Below, piece by piece: positions 19,354-28,585 of a DNA stretch of 64,000 nucleotides. Both the position numbers and the translations under genes were made by a program. Origin of the DNA: Caulobacter segnis (GTDB lineage Bacteria; Pseudomonadota; Alphaproteobacteria; Caulobacterales; Caulobacteraceae); the NCBI RefSeq assembly GCF_019931575.1, contig NZ_CP082923.1, positions 1,240,001-1,304,000 of the forward strand, read 5' to 3'. The stretch's first letter is position 1; each line of letters begins with the position of its first letter. The notes under the pieces were generated by a model, which saw only the letters and a program-made list of their open reading frames with translations, searched no databases and was not told the DNA's origin.

Positions 19354-20465
19354 CCCGTCCGCCGCGTATTTCCGTCGCCGCCCCCAGCCTGGACGGCAAC
19401 GAGCGCGACTACGTGCTGGAGTGCCTGGACTCGACCTGGATCTCGTCGGTCGGCCGCTTCATCACCGATTTCGAGAAGGCCTTCGCCGACTATTGCGGGG
19501 TCAAGCACGCCATCGCCTGCAACAACGGCACGACGGCCCTGCACCTGGCGCTGGTGGCCCTGGGCGTGGGACCGGGCGACGAGGTGATCGTGCCCAGCCT
19601 GACCTATATCGCCTCGGCCAACGCCGTGACCTATTGCGGCGCCACCCCGGTGCTGATCGACAACGACCCGCGCACCTTCAACCTGGATCCGGCCAAGCTG
19701 GAAGCGCTGATCACGCCGCGCACCAAGGCGATCATGCCGGTGCACCTGTACGGTCAGGTCTGCGACATGGATCCGATCCTGGATGTCGCCAGGAAGCACG
19801 GCCTCAAGGTCGTCGAGGACGCCGCCGAGGCGGTCGGGGCGACCTACAAGGGCAAGATGTCCGGCGCCCTGGGCACGTGCGCGACCTTCAGCTTCTTCGG
19901 CAACAAGATCATCACCACCGGCGAGGGTGGGATGATCACGACGGACGACGATGAGCTGGCCGCCCAGATGCGCCTGCTGCGCGGCCAGGGCATGGACCTG
20001 AACCGCCGCTACTGGTTCCCGGTCGTCGGCTTCAACTATCGCATGACCAATATCCAGGCCGCGATCGGCTTGGCGCAGCTGGAGAGGGTCGACGAGCATC
20101 TGGCTGCTCGCCAGCAGGTCGTGGCCTGGTACGACGAGAAGCTTTCGCGCCTCGGCAACCGGGTGATCAAGCCGCATGTCGAGGACACCGGCCGCCACGT
20201 GTTCTGGATGTACACGGTGCGCCTGGGCGAGGGCCTCGCGATCTCGCGCGACCAGGTGATCAAGGATCTGGACGGGCTGGGGATCGAGAGCCGCCCGGTG
20301 TTCTATCCGATGCACGTGATGCCGCCCTACGCCCATCTGGCGACCGGCGACCTGGCGAACGCCGAGGTCTGCGGCGCGGACGGCCTGAACCTGCCGACCC
20401 ATGCCGGCCTCTCGGAGGCCGACATCGACCGCGTCATCGCCGCGCTCGACCAGGTGCTGGTCTAG
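19350..20465 (+). CDS. perA: GDP-perosamine synthase (PLP aminotransferase)
   Basis: PerA (371 aa; lpsC of the C. crescentus locus) transfers an amino group from glutamate to GDP-4-keto-6-deoxymannose, forming GDP-perosamine. It is a DegT/DnrJ/EryC1 aminotransferase. K186 in SFFGNKIITTGEGG is the PLP lysine, matching the numbering of the C. crescentus enzyme, and the VEDAAEAVGATY segment precedes it. The start is TTG at 19350, overlapping the perB stop and preceded by AAAGGAGAG at good spacing. Protein similarity begins right after it (RISVAAPSLDGNERDYVLE). Confidence 0.95.
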   Translation: MTRPPRISVAAPSLDGNERDYVLECLDSTWISSVGRFITDFEKAFADYCGVKHAIACNNGTTALHLALVALGVGPGDEVIVPSLTYIASANAVTYCGATPVLIDNDPRTFNLDPAKLEALITPRTKAIMPVHLYGQVCDMDPILDVARKHGLKVVEDAAEAVGATYKGKMSGALGTCATFSFFGNKIITTGEGGMITTDDDELAAQMRLLRGQGMDLNRRYWFPVVGFNYRMTNIQAAIGLAQLERVDEHLAARQQVVAWYDEKLSRLGNRVIKPHVEDTGRHVFWMYTVRLGEGLAISRDQVIKDLDGLGIESRPVFYPMHVMPPYAHLATGDLANAEVCGADGLNLPTHAGLSEADIDRVIAALDQVLV

Positions 20466-20468
20466 CCG

Positions 20469-21506
20469 ATGCGCATCGTCCTGCTGTCCTCGATCGTGCC
20501 GTTCATCAACGGCGGGGCGCGCTTCATCGTCGAGTGGCTCGAGGAGAAGCTCGTCGAGGCCGGACACCAGGTCGAACGCTTCTACCTGCCGTTCGTCGAC
20601 GATCCGAACGAACTCCTGCATCAGATCGCCGCCTGGCGGATGATGGACCTGACCCAGTGGTGCGATCGGGTGATCTGCTTCCGGCCGCCGGCCTATGTGG
20701 TGGATCATCCGAACAAGGTGCTGTGGTTCATCCACCACATCCGCACCTTCTACGACCTGTGGGACACGCCCTATCGCGGCATGCCCGACGACGTCGAGCA
20801 TCGGGCGATCCGCGACAACCTGCGGGCGCTCGACACCCGGGCCATCGCCGAGAGCCGCGCGGTCTTCACCAATTCCCAGGTGGTCGCCGACCGCCTGAAG
20901 CGGTTCAATGGCCTGGACGCCACGCCGCTGTATCCGCCGGTCTACAAGCCCGAGCGCTTCACCCACACCGGCTATGGCGACGAGATCGTCGCCATCTCGC
21001 GCCTCGAGCCGCACAAGCGCCAGGCCCTGATGATCGAGGCCATGCAGCACGTGAAGACCGGCGTGAAGCTGCGCCTGGCCGGGACCGCGTCCAGCGCCGA
21101 GTATGGCCGCCAGCTGGTCCAAATGACCAAGGACCTGGGCGTCCAGGATCGCGTGATCCTCGAGGACCGCTGGATCAGCGAGGACGAGAAGGCCGAAATG
21201 CTCAAGGCGGCGCTGGCCGTCGCCTACCTGCCCAAGGACGAGGACAGCTATGGCTATCCGTCGCTGGAAGGCGCCCACGCTCGCAAGGCGATCGTCACCA
21301 CCACCGACTCCGGCGGCGTTCTGGAGTTGGTCGAGCATGGTCGCAACGGCCTGATCAGCGAGCCCGATCCGCGGGCGCTGGCCGAGCAGTTCGACCGCCT
21401 GCACGCCAACAGGCGGGGCGTTGAAACCATGGGAACCGCCTCGCTGAACCGGCTGGCCGAGATGAAGATCGACTGGAGCACCGTCGTGGAGCGGCTGACG
21501 GCATGA
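20469..21506 (+). CDS. lpsD: Glycosyltransferase, LpsD-type (GT4)
   Basis: This 345-residue GT-B glycosyltransferase occupies the lpsD position of the C. crescentus O-antigen locus. It has an N-terminal MRIVLLSSIVPFINGGARFI and a GT4-like donor motif EDSYGYPSLEGAHARKAIV with the conserved glutamate. It probably adds a hexosamine or mannose-type sugar to the O-antigen on the cytoplasmic face; donor and linkage are not readable. It starts 3 nt after perA and overlaps the next gene by 4 nt. It is clearly paralogous to that gene (shared KVLW..H..R..YDL and DSGG motifs). Confidence 0.85.
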   Translation: MRIVLLSSIVPFINGGARFIVEWLEEKLVEAGHQVERFYLPFVDDPNELLHQIAAWRMMDLTQWCDRVICFRPPAYVVDHPNKVLWFIHHIRTFYDLWDTPYRGMPDDVEHRAIRDNLRALDTRAIAESRAVFTNSQVVADRLKRFNGLDATPLYPPVYKPERFTHTGYGDEIVAISRLEPHKRQALMIEAMQHVKTGVKLRLAGTASSAEYGRQLVQMTKDLGVQDRVILEDRWISEDEKAEMLKAALAVAYLPKDEDSYGYPSLEGAHARKAIVTTTDSGGVLELVEHGRNGLISEPDPRALAEQFDRLHANRRGVETMGTASLNRLAEMKIDWSTVVERLTA

Positions 21507-22540
21507 AGGTCCTGGTCGTCAACAACGCCGCGCCGTTCCAGCGTGGCGGCGCCGAGGAACTGGCCGACCATCTGGTCCGCCGGCTGAACGCCACGCCCGG
21601 CGTCCAGTCAGAACTCGTCCGCGTACCGTTCACCTGGGAGCCCGCCGAGCGCCTGATCGAGGAGATGCTGATCTCCAAGGGGCTGCGGCTGCACAATGTC
21701 GACCGCGTGATCGGCCTGAAGTTCCCGGCCTATCTGATCCCGCACCACGACAAGGTGCTGTGGCTGCTGCACCAGTTCCGCCAGGCCTACGACCTTTCGG
21801 AAGCCGGCCAGAGCCACCTGGATTTCGACGAGAAGGGGCGGACCGTGAAGGCGGCGATCAAGGCGGCCGACAACGCGTGTTTCGCCGAGTGCCGCCGGAT
21901 CTACTGCAACTCGCCGGTCACCCAGAACCGGCTGATGAAGTTCAACGGCGTGGCCAGCGAGGTGCTGTATCCGCCGCTCAATGACGGCGAGCTGTTCACG
22001 GGCGGCGACTACGGGAACTATGTCTTCGCCGGTGGCCGGGTGGCGGCGGGCAAGCGTCAGCATCTGCTGATCGAGGCCCTGGCCCTGATCCCGAACGGCC
22101 TACGCCTGGTGATCGCCGGTCCGCCGGAGAACCAGGCCTATGCCGATCGCCTGACCAAGCTGGTCGAGGACCTGGACCTGACGGACCGCGTCGACCTGCG
22201 CTTCGGATTCCATCCGCGTGAGGACATCGCCCGCTGGGCGAACGACGCCCTGGTCTGCGCCTACCTGCCGTTCGACGAGGACAGCGTCGGCTACGTGACC
22301 ATGGAAGCCTTCGCCGCCGGCAAGGCGGTGCTGACTGTCACCGACTCCGGCGGCCTGCTGGAAATCGTCAACGAGGACACCGGCGCGGTGGCCGAGCCGA
22401 CGCCCGAGGCGCTGGCTCACGCGTTGGTTGGTTTAACGTCCGACAGGGCGCGGGCAATATCGCGAGGGGCCGCGGCGCGTGACCTCTGGCGCAACAAGAA
22501 TGTCACATGGGAGGCGACAGTGCGTCGCCTTCTTGATTAA
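21503..22540 (+). CDS. lpsE: Glycosyltransferase, LpsE-type (GT4)
   Basis: This second 345-residue GT4-like transferase sits in the lpsE position. Motifs include NNAAPFQRGGAEELADHLV near the N-terminus and EDSVGYVTMEAFAAGKAVL with TDSGGLLEIV near the C-terminus. Identical length and aligned motifs show that it and the preceding gene arose by tandem duplication, probably specialising in different O-antigen linkages. The ATGA overlap with lpsD implies coupled translation. The end of the gene is 57 nt before rsaF. Confidence 0.85.
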   Translation: MKVLVVNNAAPFQRGGAEELADHLVRRLNATPGVQSELVRVPFTWEPAERLIEEMLISKGLRLHNVDRVIGLKFPAYLIPHHDKVLWLLHQFRQAYDLSEAGQSHLDFDEKGRTVKAAIKAADNACFAECRRIYCNSPVTQNRLMKFNGVASEVLYPPLNDGELFTGGDYGNYVFAGGRVAAGKRQHLLIEALALIPNGLRLVIAGPPENQAYADRLTKLVEDLDLTDRVDLRFGFHPREDIARWANDALVCAYLPFDEDSVGYVTMEAFAAGKAVLTVTDSGGLLEIVNEDTGAVAEPTPEALAHALVGLTSDRARAISRGAAARDLWRNKNVTWEATVRRLLD

Positions 22541-22597
22541 GCCATAAACATTGGGTTGAACGCCGGTCTCCGGCGGGCGCCGTGGAAGTCTGGAAAA

Positions 22598-24190
22598 ATG
22601 CGAGTGTTGTCGAAAGTTCTGTCCGTCCGGTCCTCCGTGATCGCCATGGCCGTCGCCATGGCCGCCTCGGGCGTCGCCGGCCTCGCGCACGCTGAGAGCC
22701 TGGCCGACGCGATCACCGCCGCCTATCAGAGCAATCCCAACATCCAGGCCCAACGCGCGGCCATGCGCGCTCTGGACGAAAACTACACCCAGGCCCGCGC
22801 GGCCTACGGCCTGCAGGGCAGCGCGCAGGTCTCGGAGGGTTATTCCTACGCTCGGGGGCCGCAGACGCGGCCGCTAGGGGGGGGCGCGGACGCGACCAGC
22901 CAATCTACCGACCTCTCTGTCAGCCAGGCGCTCTACACGAACGGCCGTTACGCCGCCCGCCTCGCCGGCGTCGAAGCCCAGATCAGAGCTTCCCGCGAGA
23001 ACCTGCGGCGGATCGAGATGGACCTGCTGGTCAAGGTGACCAACGCCTATGTGTCGGTGCGCCGTGACCGCGAGGTGCTGCGCATCAGCCAGGGCGGCGA
23101 GACCTTCCTGCGCAAGCAGCTGCAGGACACCGAGGACAAGTACAGCGTTCGTCAGGTGACGCTCACCGACGTGCAGCAGGCCAAGGCGCGTCTGGCGTCG
23201 GCCAGCACCCAGCTAGCGAACGCCCAAGCGCAATTGAACGTCAGCATCGCCTACTATGCGTCTCTCATTGGCCATCTGCCCACCGATCTCGAGCCCGAGC
23301 CGGACATCGACGGTCTGCCCGCCACGCTGGATGAGGCCTTCAACCAAGCCGAGGAAGCCAATCCGACGCTGAACGCGGCGCTTTTCACCGAAAAAGCTTC
23401 CCGCCTGGGCGTCGCCGAGGCGCGGGCCCAACGTCTATTCTCCGTCTCGGCGCGCGCGGACTATCGCAATGCACCCTATCTTCCCTACAGCGCCAAGGAG
23501 TCCAACCGCTCCAATACGCTGAACGCGTCGATCACCCTGAGCCAGCCCCTGTTTTCCTCCGGACAGCTGAACTCGCAGGTCCGCCAGTCGATCGAGGAAA
23601 ACAACCGCGACAAGCTGCTGATCGACGACGCCCGCCGCAACATGGTGCTGGGTGTCTCGCAGTACTGGGACCAGCTGGTGGCCGCGCGTAAGGCGCTGGT
23701 CAGTCAGGAAGAGGAAATGAAGGCCGATACGATCGCCTTCTACGGTGTTCGCGAGGAAGAGCGCTTCGCCCTGCGTAGCACCATCGAGGTGCTGAACGCC
23801 CAGGCCGAGCTGCAGAACGCTCAGATTGGCTTCGTGCGCGGCCGCGCCAACGAATATGTCGGCCGCCTGCAACTGCTGGCTCAGGTCGGCACGCTGGAGG
23901 TCGGCAATCTGGCCCCGGGCGTCGCGTCATACGACCCGGCGCGGCACTTCAAGAAGGTGCGCTACAAGGGCATGCTGCCGACCGATCTGATCGTTCAGAG
24001 CCTCGACAAGATCGCCCTGCCGATGGAGGCGAAGAAGCCGGAGGCCGGTGACACGACCCCGATCCGCCCGCCGTCCAGCGAGCTGCCAGCCAAGCCGATC
24101 TCGGCCGATCAGATAAAGCCGCCACAGTCGATCAACGAGTTGCCAGCGCTGAGCGATGACGCGCCCGTCAAGACCTCGCCGAAGAACTAG
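22598..24190 (+). CDS. rsaF: TolC-family outer-membrane channel RsaF
   Basis: RsaF (530 aa) is the trimeric outer-membrane channel completing the RsaA secretion route. The signal peptide ends at about residue 32 (LAHA-ES). Two TolC-type repeats follow, with helical coiled regions (for example TDVQQAKARLASASTQLANA). The C-terminal ~90 residues are Pro/Lys-rich, an extension beyond the usual TolC core. The ATG at 22598 precedes the signal peptide MRVLSKVLSVRSSV. C. crescentus has a second, unlinked RsaF copy; only this one is in the window. The stop is shared with the convergent glycosyltransferase through a CTAG palindrome. Confidence 0.94.
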   Translation: MRVLSKVLSVRSSVIAMAVAMAASGVAGLAHAESLADAITAAYQSNPNIQAQRAAMRALDENYTQARAAYGLQGSAQVSEGYSYARGPQTRPLGGGADATSQSTDLSVSQALYTNGRYAARLAGVEAQIRASRENLRRIEMDLLVKVTNAYVSVRRDREVLRISQGGETFLRKQLQDTEDKYSVRQVTLTDVQQAKARLASASTQLANAQAQLNVSIAYYASLIGHLPTDLEPEPDIDGLPATLDEAFNQAEEANPTLNAALFTEKASRLGVAEARAQRLFSVSARADYRNAPYLPYSAKESNRSNTLNASITLSQPLFSSGQLNSQVRQSIEENNRDKLLIDDARRNMVLGVSQYWDQLVAARKALVSQEEEMKADTIAFYGVREEERFALRSTIEVLNAQAELQNAQIGFVRGRANEYVGRLQLLAQVGTLEVGNLAPGVASYDPARHFKKVRYKGMLPTDLIVQSLDKIALPMEAKKPEAGDTTPIRPPSSELPAKPISADQIKPPQSINELPALSDDAPVKTSPKN

Positions 24191-25509
24191 TCGAGAGGCA
24201 GCAGGGCGCGGGTCATCCGCAGCCAGGCGTCGCGATCGAACGAGACGTGGCCGTTGCGCGCTGTCGCGGCGGCCATGTCTCCGCGCAAGGCGTCGTCGCC
24301 GATCATCCGCGCCAGCTTGACGGCCGCGTCGTCGACATCGGCGTCGGCCCAGCGTCCCACGCGGTAGATGGCCCCGTCGCCCTCGACCGCGATCAGCTGG
24401 AAATCGACCAACTGGCTCGACGCCGGATCCATGAACTCCACGTTCGAGGACCAGCCCGTGGCCAGGGTGGGTTTGCCCAGCCAGATCGCCTCGGCCAGCA
24501 ACAGCCCGTAACCCTCTGACCGGTGCAGGGAGAGGATGATGTCGCTGCTGGCGGTCAGCAGGGCCATGTCGTCGGCGGACAGGCTTTCGGTCATCAGGCG
24601 GATCGACGGATCGCCCGCGACGCTTTCCCGTAACGCCTCGAGGGTCTCCGGATAGAGGTCCGCGCCGACGATCTTGCAGACCAGCAAGGCCGGCCTGTCC
24701 GTCGCGGTCCGCGCCTTCCGGAACGCCTGGAGGGCGGCGTAGGGGTTCTTGCGCTGGGCGGTCGAGCGCAGGTCGAACGCGATCAGCACCACCACCACGC
24801 CTTCGGGAAAGCCGAAGCGGGCGCGGTCGGGCGCGGGGCGCGGGTTCAGATAGAGCGGGTAGGGAGCGGGCGAGACTTTCACGCGGGCGGGCGCGATCTT
24901 GCGGATGGCGTCAGCGGCGAAGGCCGACGGGGTCCAGACCTCGTCGACCAGGTCGAAGGCGGGCGCCCAGTCGGCGGGCGCGTCTTCCAGCTCCCAGGCC
25001 CAGTAGCCGATGTGGCGGCGGCCCTCCAGCGGACGCCCCTCGGTCGCGCGGGCCCAGCGCAGCAACTCTGGTGGGTTGATGTGCGAGATGACCATGCCGC
25101 GCTCGCTGGCGGCGGGGGGCGGAAAGGCGACGGGTAGGTCGATGGGAAAGCCCACCTCGGCGGACAGGTCGATCGCGCGCGTGGCGAGACCCGCGTCGGC
25201 CAAGCCGCGCGCCAGCATGCGCGCGCCCTCGCCCAGGCCGTGCACGGCGCCATGGAAGCCGACGACGGTGACCGGGAGGGACGGGGGCAGGCCGCGGCGC
25301 CGGGCGCGGCGGCGCGCTCGCGCCTGGGCCTTCCGTTCGGCCCGCGCCTTGGCTGCCCGCGCCGCCTGCTCGGCCCGCGCCTTGGCCGCTCGGTCGATGG
25401 CCTCGGACGTGGCCCTGAACGCCGCGCCCGGCGCGCCGGCGGTCAGATGCGCGGCGCGGCGGACGGGAACAGGCAGGCCGCGCCAGAGCGCGAGGAGACG
25501 GGATTTCAT
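24187..25509 (-). CDS. Glycosyltransferase, GT4 family
   Basis: This ~440-residue glycosyltransferase has a basic, Ala/Arg/Lys-rich N-terminal ~90 residues, then a GT-B fold: VVGFHGAVHGLGEGARMLAR at the acceptor side and LSLHRSEGYGLLLAEAIWLG with the donor-binding E(x)7E motif. The HIGYWAWELEDAP segment is common in bacterial GT4 enzymes building surface polysaccharide. I use ATG at 25509; a TTG two codons upstream (25515) is possible. It lies on the opposite strand to the S-layer operon and ends on the same CTAG as rsaF. A role in the same O-antigen or an exopolysaccharide is likely but unproven. Confidence 0.85.
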   Translation of the reverse strand: MKSRLLALWRGLPVPVRRAAHLTAGAPGAAFRATSEAIDRAAKARAEQAARAAKARAERKAQARARRRARRRGLPPSLPVTVVGFHGAVHGLGEGARMLARGLADAGLATRAIDLSAEVGFPIDLPVAFPPPAASERGMVISHINPPELLRWARATEGRPLEGRRHIGYWAWELEDAPADWAPAFDLVDEVWTPSAFAADAIRKIAPARVKVSPAPYPLYLNPRPAPDRARFGFPEGVVVVLIAFDLRSTAQRKNPYAALQAFRKARTATDRPALLVCKIVGADLYPETLEALRESVAGDPSIRLMTESLSADDMALLTASSDIILSLHRSEGYGLLLAEAIWLGKPTLATGWSSNVEFMDPASSQLVDFQLIAVEGDGAIYRVGRWADADVDDAAVKLARMIGDDALRGDMAAATARNGHVSFDRDAWLRMTRALLPLD

Positions 25510-25669
25510 ACTCAAGCCGGGGCGGGTCGAACGAGAGGGAAACCTATAGCGATTTGAGACGTTGAAAGGCCACGGGAAAGGCGCGGTCCGTCATGGACCA
25601 AGCGCCGGCGTTGGGCTGCTGGCAACGAACAATCGAATTTTCTGATCGGGGCAAACGACGGGGGGACCT

Positions 25670-27205
25670 GTGTCGACCGAATGGAACGCCGGCTACGTCA
25701 CGGACGTGAACTACACCTTCGGCTATTACGGAGAGCTCAACCCGCTCCGTTGCCGTCTGCCGCTTCTGATGATCGGCCGCCACGCGCCTAAGATCGAGAA
25801 CGCCTGCGAGCTGGGCTTTGGCCAGGGATTGTCGGTCTCGATCCACGCGGCGGCGCAACCAGGCGTCAACTGGTACGGCACGGACTTCAACCCCGCCCAG
25901 GCGTCCTTCGCCTCCGAAATGGTCCGTCTGGCCGGCGCCGAGGCCAAACTCTATGATCAGGCGTTCGCCGAGTTCTGCAATCGCCCGGACCTGCCGGACT
26001 TCGACTTCATCGGCCTGCACGGTATCTGGACCTGGATCTCGGACACCAATCGCGGCGTACTGGTCGACTTCATCCGCCGCAAGCTGAGGCCGGGCGGCGT
26101 CCTCTACATCTCCTACAACACCTTGCCGGGCTGGTCGGCCTCAGCGCCGATCCGCCACCTGATGAAGCGCCACGCCGATGTCATGGGCGCGCCTGGGCAG
26201 GGCGTCATCGGCCAGACCGACGCGGCCTTGAATTTCATCGAGCAATTCTTCGCGCTCGATCCGATTTACGCGAAGGCCAATCCCGGCGCGGCCGAGCGGC
26301 TGAAGATGATCAAGGGGCAGGACCGCCAGTATCTGGCCCATGAATATATGAACCGCGACTGGAACCCGATGTACTTCGCCGACATCGAGGATTGGCTTGG
26401 CGACGCCAAGGTCGGGTTCGCGACGTCGGCCCACACCCTGGACAATCTCAACGAGGTGAACCTGACGCCCGCGCAGGCGGAGTTCATGCGGAACTTGCCC
26501 GATGTCTCGCTCCGGGAGACGATCCGCGACTACTGCATGAACCAGCAGTTCCGGCGGGACTACTGGGTGCGCGGCGTGCGCGCGCTTGTCGGTCATGAGC
26601 AGTTGGCGGCGATGCGTGAAGAGCGCGTGGTGTTGACCGTGGCCCGAGAAGACCTGCCCGCCAAGGTGCGCGGCGTGAAGGGCGAGGCCGGTCTGATCGA
26701 TGCGATCTATCAGCCGATCTACGAGTTGCTGCTGGACTACAAACCCCACACGATCCTGGAGTTGGAGACTCACGTCGGCGGCAAGAGTGTCACGTTCACC
26801 CAACTGAACTCAGCGTTGTCGATCCTGCTTGGTCTCGGCGCGATCCAGCCCGCCGCGCCGGGGCGGGACGTCAGCAAGGCCAAGGCCCGGACTCAGGCGC
26901 TTAACGAGGCGATCGCGCGCCATTCGCTGTCGGTGGGTGATATCGCCTATTTCGCGTCACCGGTAACGGGCGGTGGGATTCCGGCGCAGCGCTTCCACCA
27001 GCTCTTCTGGCTCGGCAAGCAGAACGGCGGCAAGACGCCGACCGATTGGGCCGAGGCCGCGTGGTCTGTGCTTCGAGCGCAAGGGCAGGTCCTCCTCAAG
27101 GAAGGTGTCGCCTTGCAAGGCGAGGATAACCTGACCGAACTCAAATCGCAGGCCGAGCAGTGGGGTTCCAAGGTCTTGCCGGTTTGGACCGCCTTGGGGA
27201 TCTAA
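25670..27205 (+). CDS. SAM methyltransferase with regulatory domain
   Basis: This 511-residue protein (GTG start) has a class I methyltransferase domain with SAM motif ACELGFGQG at 45-53 and an acidic GTDFNPAQ loop. A MethyTransf_Reg-like middle region (about 215-300, with a QRQYLAHEYMNRDWNP-like segment) and a C-terminal extension (PIYELLLDYKPHTILELE onward) resemble enzymes found in glycan or LPS clusters. The position between the O-antigen locus and surface genes suggests it methylates a surface sugar, but no substrate can be assigned. Upstream is 154 nt shared with the divergent glycosyltransferase; downstream is a long non-coding gap. Confidence 0.82.
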   Translation: MSTEWNAGYVTDVNYTFGYYGELNPLRCRLPLLMIGRHAPKIENACELGFGQGLSVSIHAAAQPGVNWYGTDFNPAQASFASEMVRLAGAEAKLYDQAFAEFCNRPDLPDFDFIGLHGIWTWISDTNRGVLVDFIRRKLRPGGVLYISYNTLPGWSASAPIRHLMKRHADVMGAPGQGVIGQTDAALNFIEQFFALDPIYAKANPGAAERLKMIKGQDRQYLAHEYMNRDWNPMYFADIEDWLGDAKVGFATSAHTLDNLNEVNLTPAQAEFMRNLPDVSLRETIRDYCMNQQFRRDYWVRGVRALVGHEQLAAMREERVVLTVAREDLPAKVRGVKGEAGLIDAIYQPIYELLLDYKPHTILELETHVGGKSVTFTQLNSALSILLGLGAIQPAAPGRDVSKAKARTQALNEAIARHSLSVGDIAYFASPVTGGGIPAQRFHQLFWLGKQNGGKTPTDWAEAAWSVLRAQGQVLLKEGVALQGEDNLTELKSQAEQWGSKVLPVWTALGI

Positions 27206-27794
27206 GCCTTCTCGCTTAGCGATAGTGCGGCTTGAATGGGTCGGCGTGACCGCTTTGGCGACGGCTCGAGCCGATGGGCGCGGCGGGGATGTCCGGAGAG
27301 TGATTGCTAAATCTTCGAACGCTTTCAGACGGAATAGGTGCGAGTGAAGAATGTAGTTTGGGGTGTCTCGTATAGATTGACCGAATGTCTAGTGTTCAAA
27401 GCTCGGCCTTGGCGAAGATGATTGCGCTATAATCCCGCGTTCCAGAACTCTATAAATGAAAGATCCTGGAGGCCCTCGCTCCCCTGGCGTGGCCGGCCTT
27501 CGATATTTCGGCCGTTGTCGTGGGAATCTGCCGCGAGCGTTGCAATATCGGAAGTTGCAAGGCGAATTCACGACGAAATGTCGAATTCCCGAAGCAAGGT
27601 GGTTGCGAAACGCCGGCGGTTAAGGTATGAAGAACTTGTCTACCCACAAGACTTCCCATTAGCCCCGCCGGAGACTCTCGTCACCGGCGGGGCTTATCGC
27701 ATCTGGGGTCATGGTGTTCGCGGCGAGATTAACGCCGCGCGTGGGGCGGCGTTCCTCTGGCCAAGCTTTTCAGAACTCAAATGCGGTGTTCGCC
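27206..27794. other. Non-coding stretch with hairpins
   Basis: No convincing gene was found in these ~590 bases. The sequence is visibly less GC-rich than its neighbours, and frames through it lack family-like composition. Near the end are two tandem hairpins: CTTGT/ACAAG (27635-27639 with 27646-27650), then an 11-bp perfect stem (27661-27671 with 27684-27694). It may be the remains of a lost gene or contain a small RNA. Confidence 0.5.
27661..27694. terminator. Strong hairpin, possible bidirectional terminator
   Basis: An 11-bp perfect stem AGCCCCGCCGG / CCGGCGGGGCT encloses a 12-nt loop. Neither side has a good T-run (TTAT follows on the plus strand), so termination is only likely, not certain. 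It would serve a transcript coming from the left or the DUF599 gene on the minus strand. Confidence 0.45.
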
Positions 27795-28544
27795 CTAGAT
27801 CCGGTCTTCCGGCGGGGGCGGGTTCAGGCGCGTCAGGTGGGGGCCGTGCACGACCGGCTGGCGTTCCAGGATCTGGCGCACCTTGCGCACGGCCGTGGAG
27901 GCGCGGCTGCGACGCTGGCGCCAGAGCAGCAGGGTCATGGCCCCCAGCGTCGCCGCCAGGAATGGCATCGGACCCAGCAGCCAGACGGCGGCCGCCAGCG
28001 CGAAGTAGTAAGCCCGCACGCCGGCGTTGAAGGCCGACAGGGCCGGATTGAGGATGCCGCCCGCGGCTTCAGCGTACTCGGCCAGCACGGCCGCCGGAGC
28101 CCACATCGGCGCGGCGCCGATCGCGGCCAGGCAGTAGTTCATCTGGCGGATCGACCAGATGAAGTCGAGCAGCCCCCGCGCCAGGGCCACCAGCACTAGG
28201 CCCAGCTTGATCTGGAACATCATGGGCGAGGTCTTGGCCAGCACGGCCAGGCCCTCGACGCTCTTCCAGGCGCTGTCGCCGCCGAACAGCACCCCGGCCG
28301 CGGCGGCGATCAGGATCAGGTTCGACGAGGCGAAGAAGCTGGCCGAGTTGATGGCGTGACCCAGCAACTGCCCATCCAGCAGCGCGATTTCGCGCACCGC
28401 CATCTCCTGCATCCACCGGCGGCGGATCACGGTCATGTCGGTGTTCAGCACGCCCCCGCCTTCGCCCAGACGCTTGAGCAAGGGCTCGTAGAGCAGCCAG
28501 CAGGCGGCGAAGACGGTCAGGACGAGGGTGTCGAGCAGATGCAT
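27795..28544 (-). CDS. DUF599 family membrane protein
   Basis: This 249-residue integral membrane protein matches DUF599 (PF04654), of unknown function. Membrane segments include LDTLVLTVFAACWLLYEPLL at the N-terminus, SSNLILIAAAAGVLFGG, FQIKLGLVLVALARGLLDFI and AVWLLGPMPFLAATLGAMTL. The RRRWMQEM region between the first two helices and the SIRQMNY motif are characteristic of the family. It starts 41 nt downstream of the MFS gene's stop on the same strand, so the two may share a transcript. Confidence 0.88.
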   Translation of the reverse strand: MHLLDTLVLTVFAACWLLYEPLLKRLGEGGGVLNTDMTVIRRRWMQEMAVREIALLDGQLLGHAINSASFFASSNLILIAAAAGVLFGGDSAWKSVEGLAVLAKTSPMMFQIKLGLVLVALARGLLDFIWSIRQMNYCLAAIGAAPMWAPAAVLAEYAEAAGGILNPALSAFNAGVRAYYFALAAAVWLLGPMPFLAATLGAMTLLLWRQRRSRASTAVRKVRQILERQPVVHGPHLTRLNPPPPEDRI

Positions 28545-28585
28545 GGGCGAAATCTAGACGGCCGCGGAGAGTCGGAAAACGGGGT

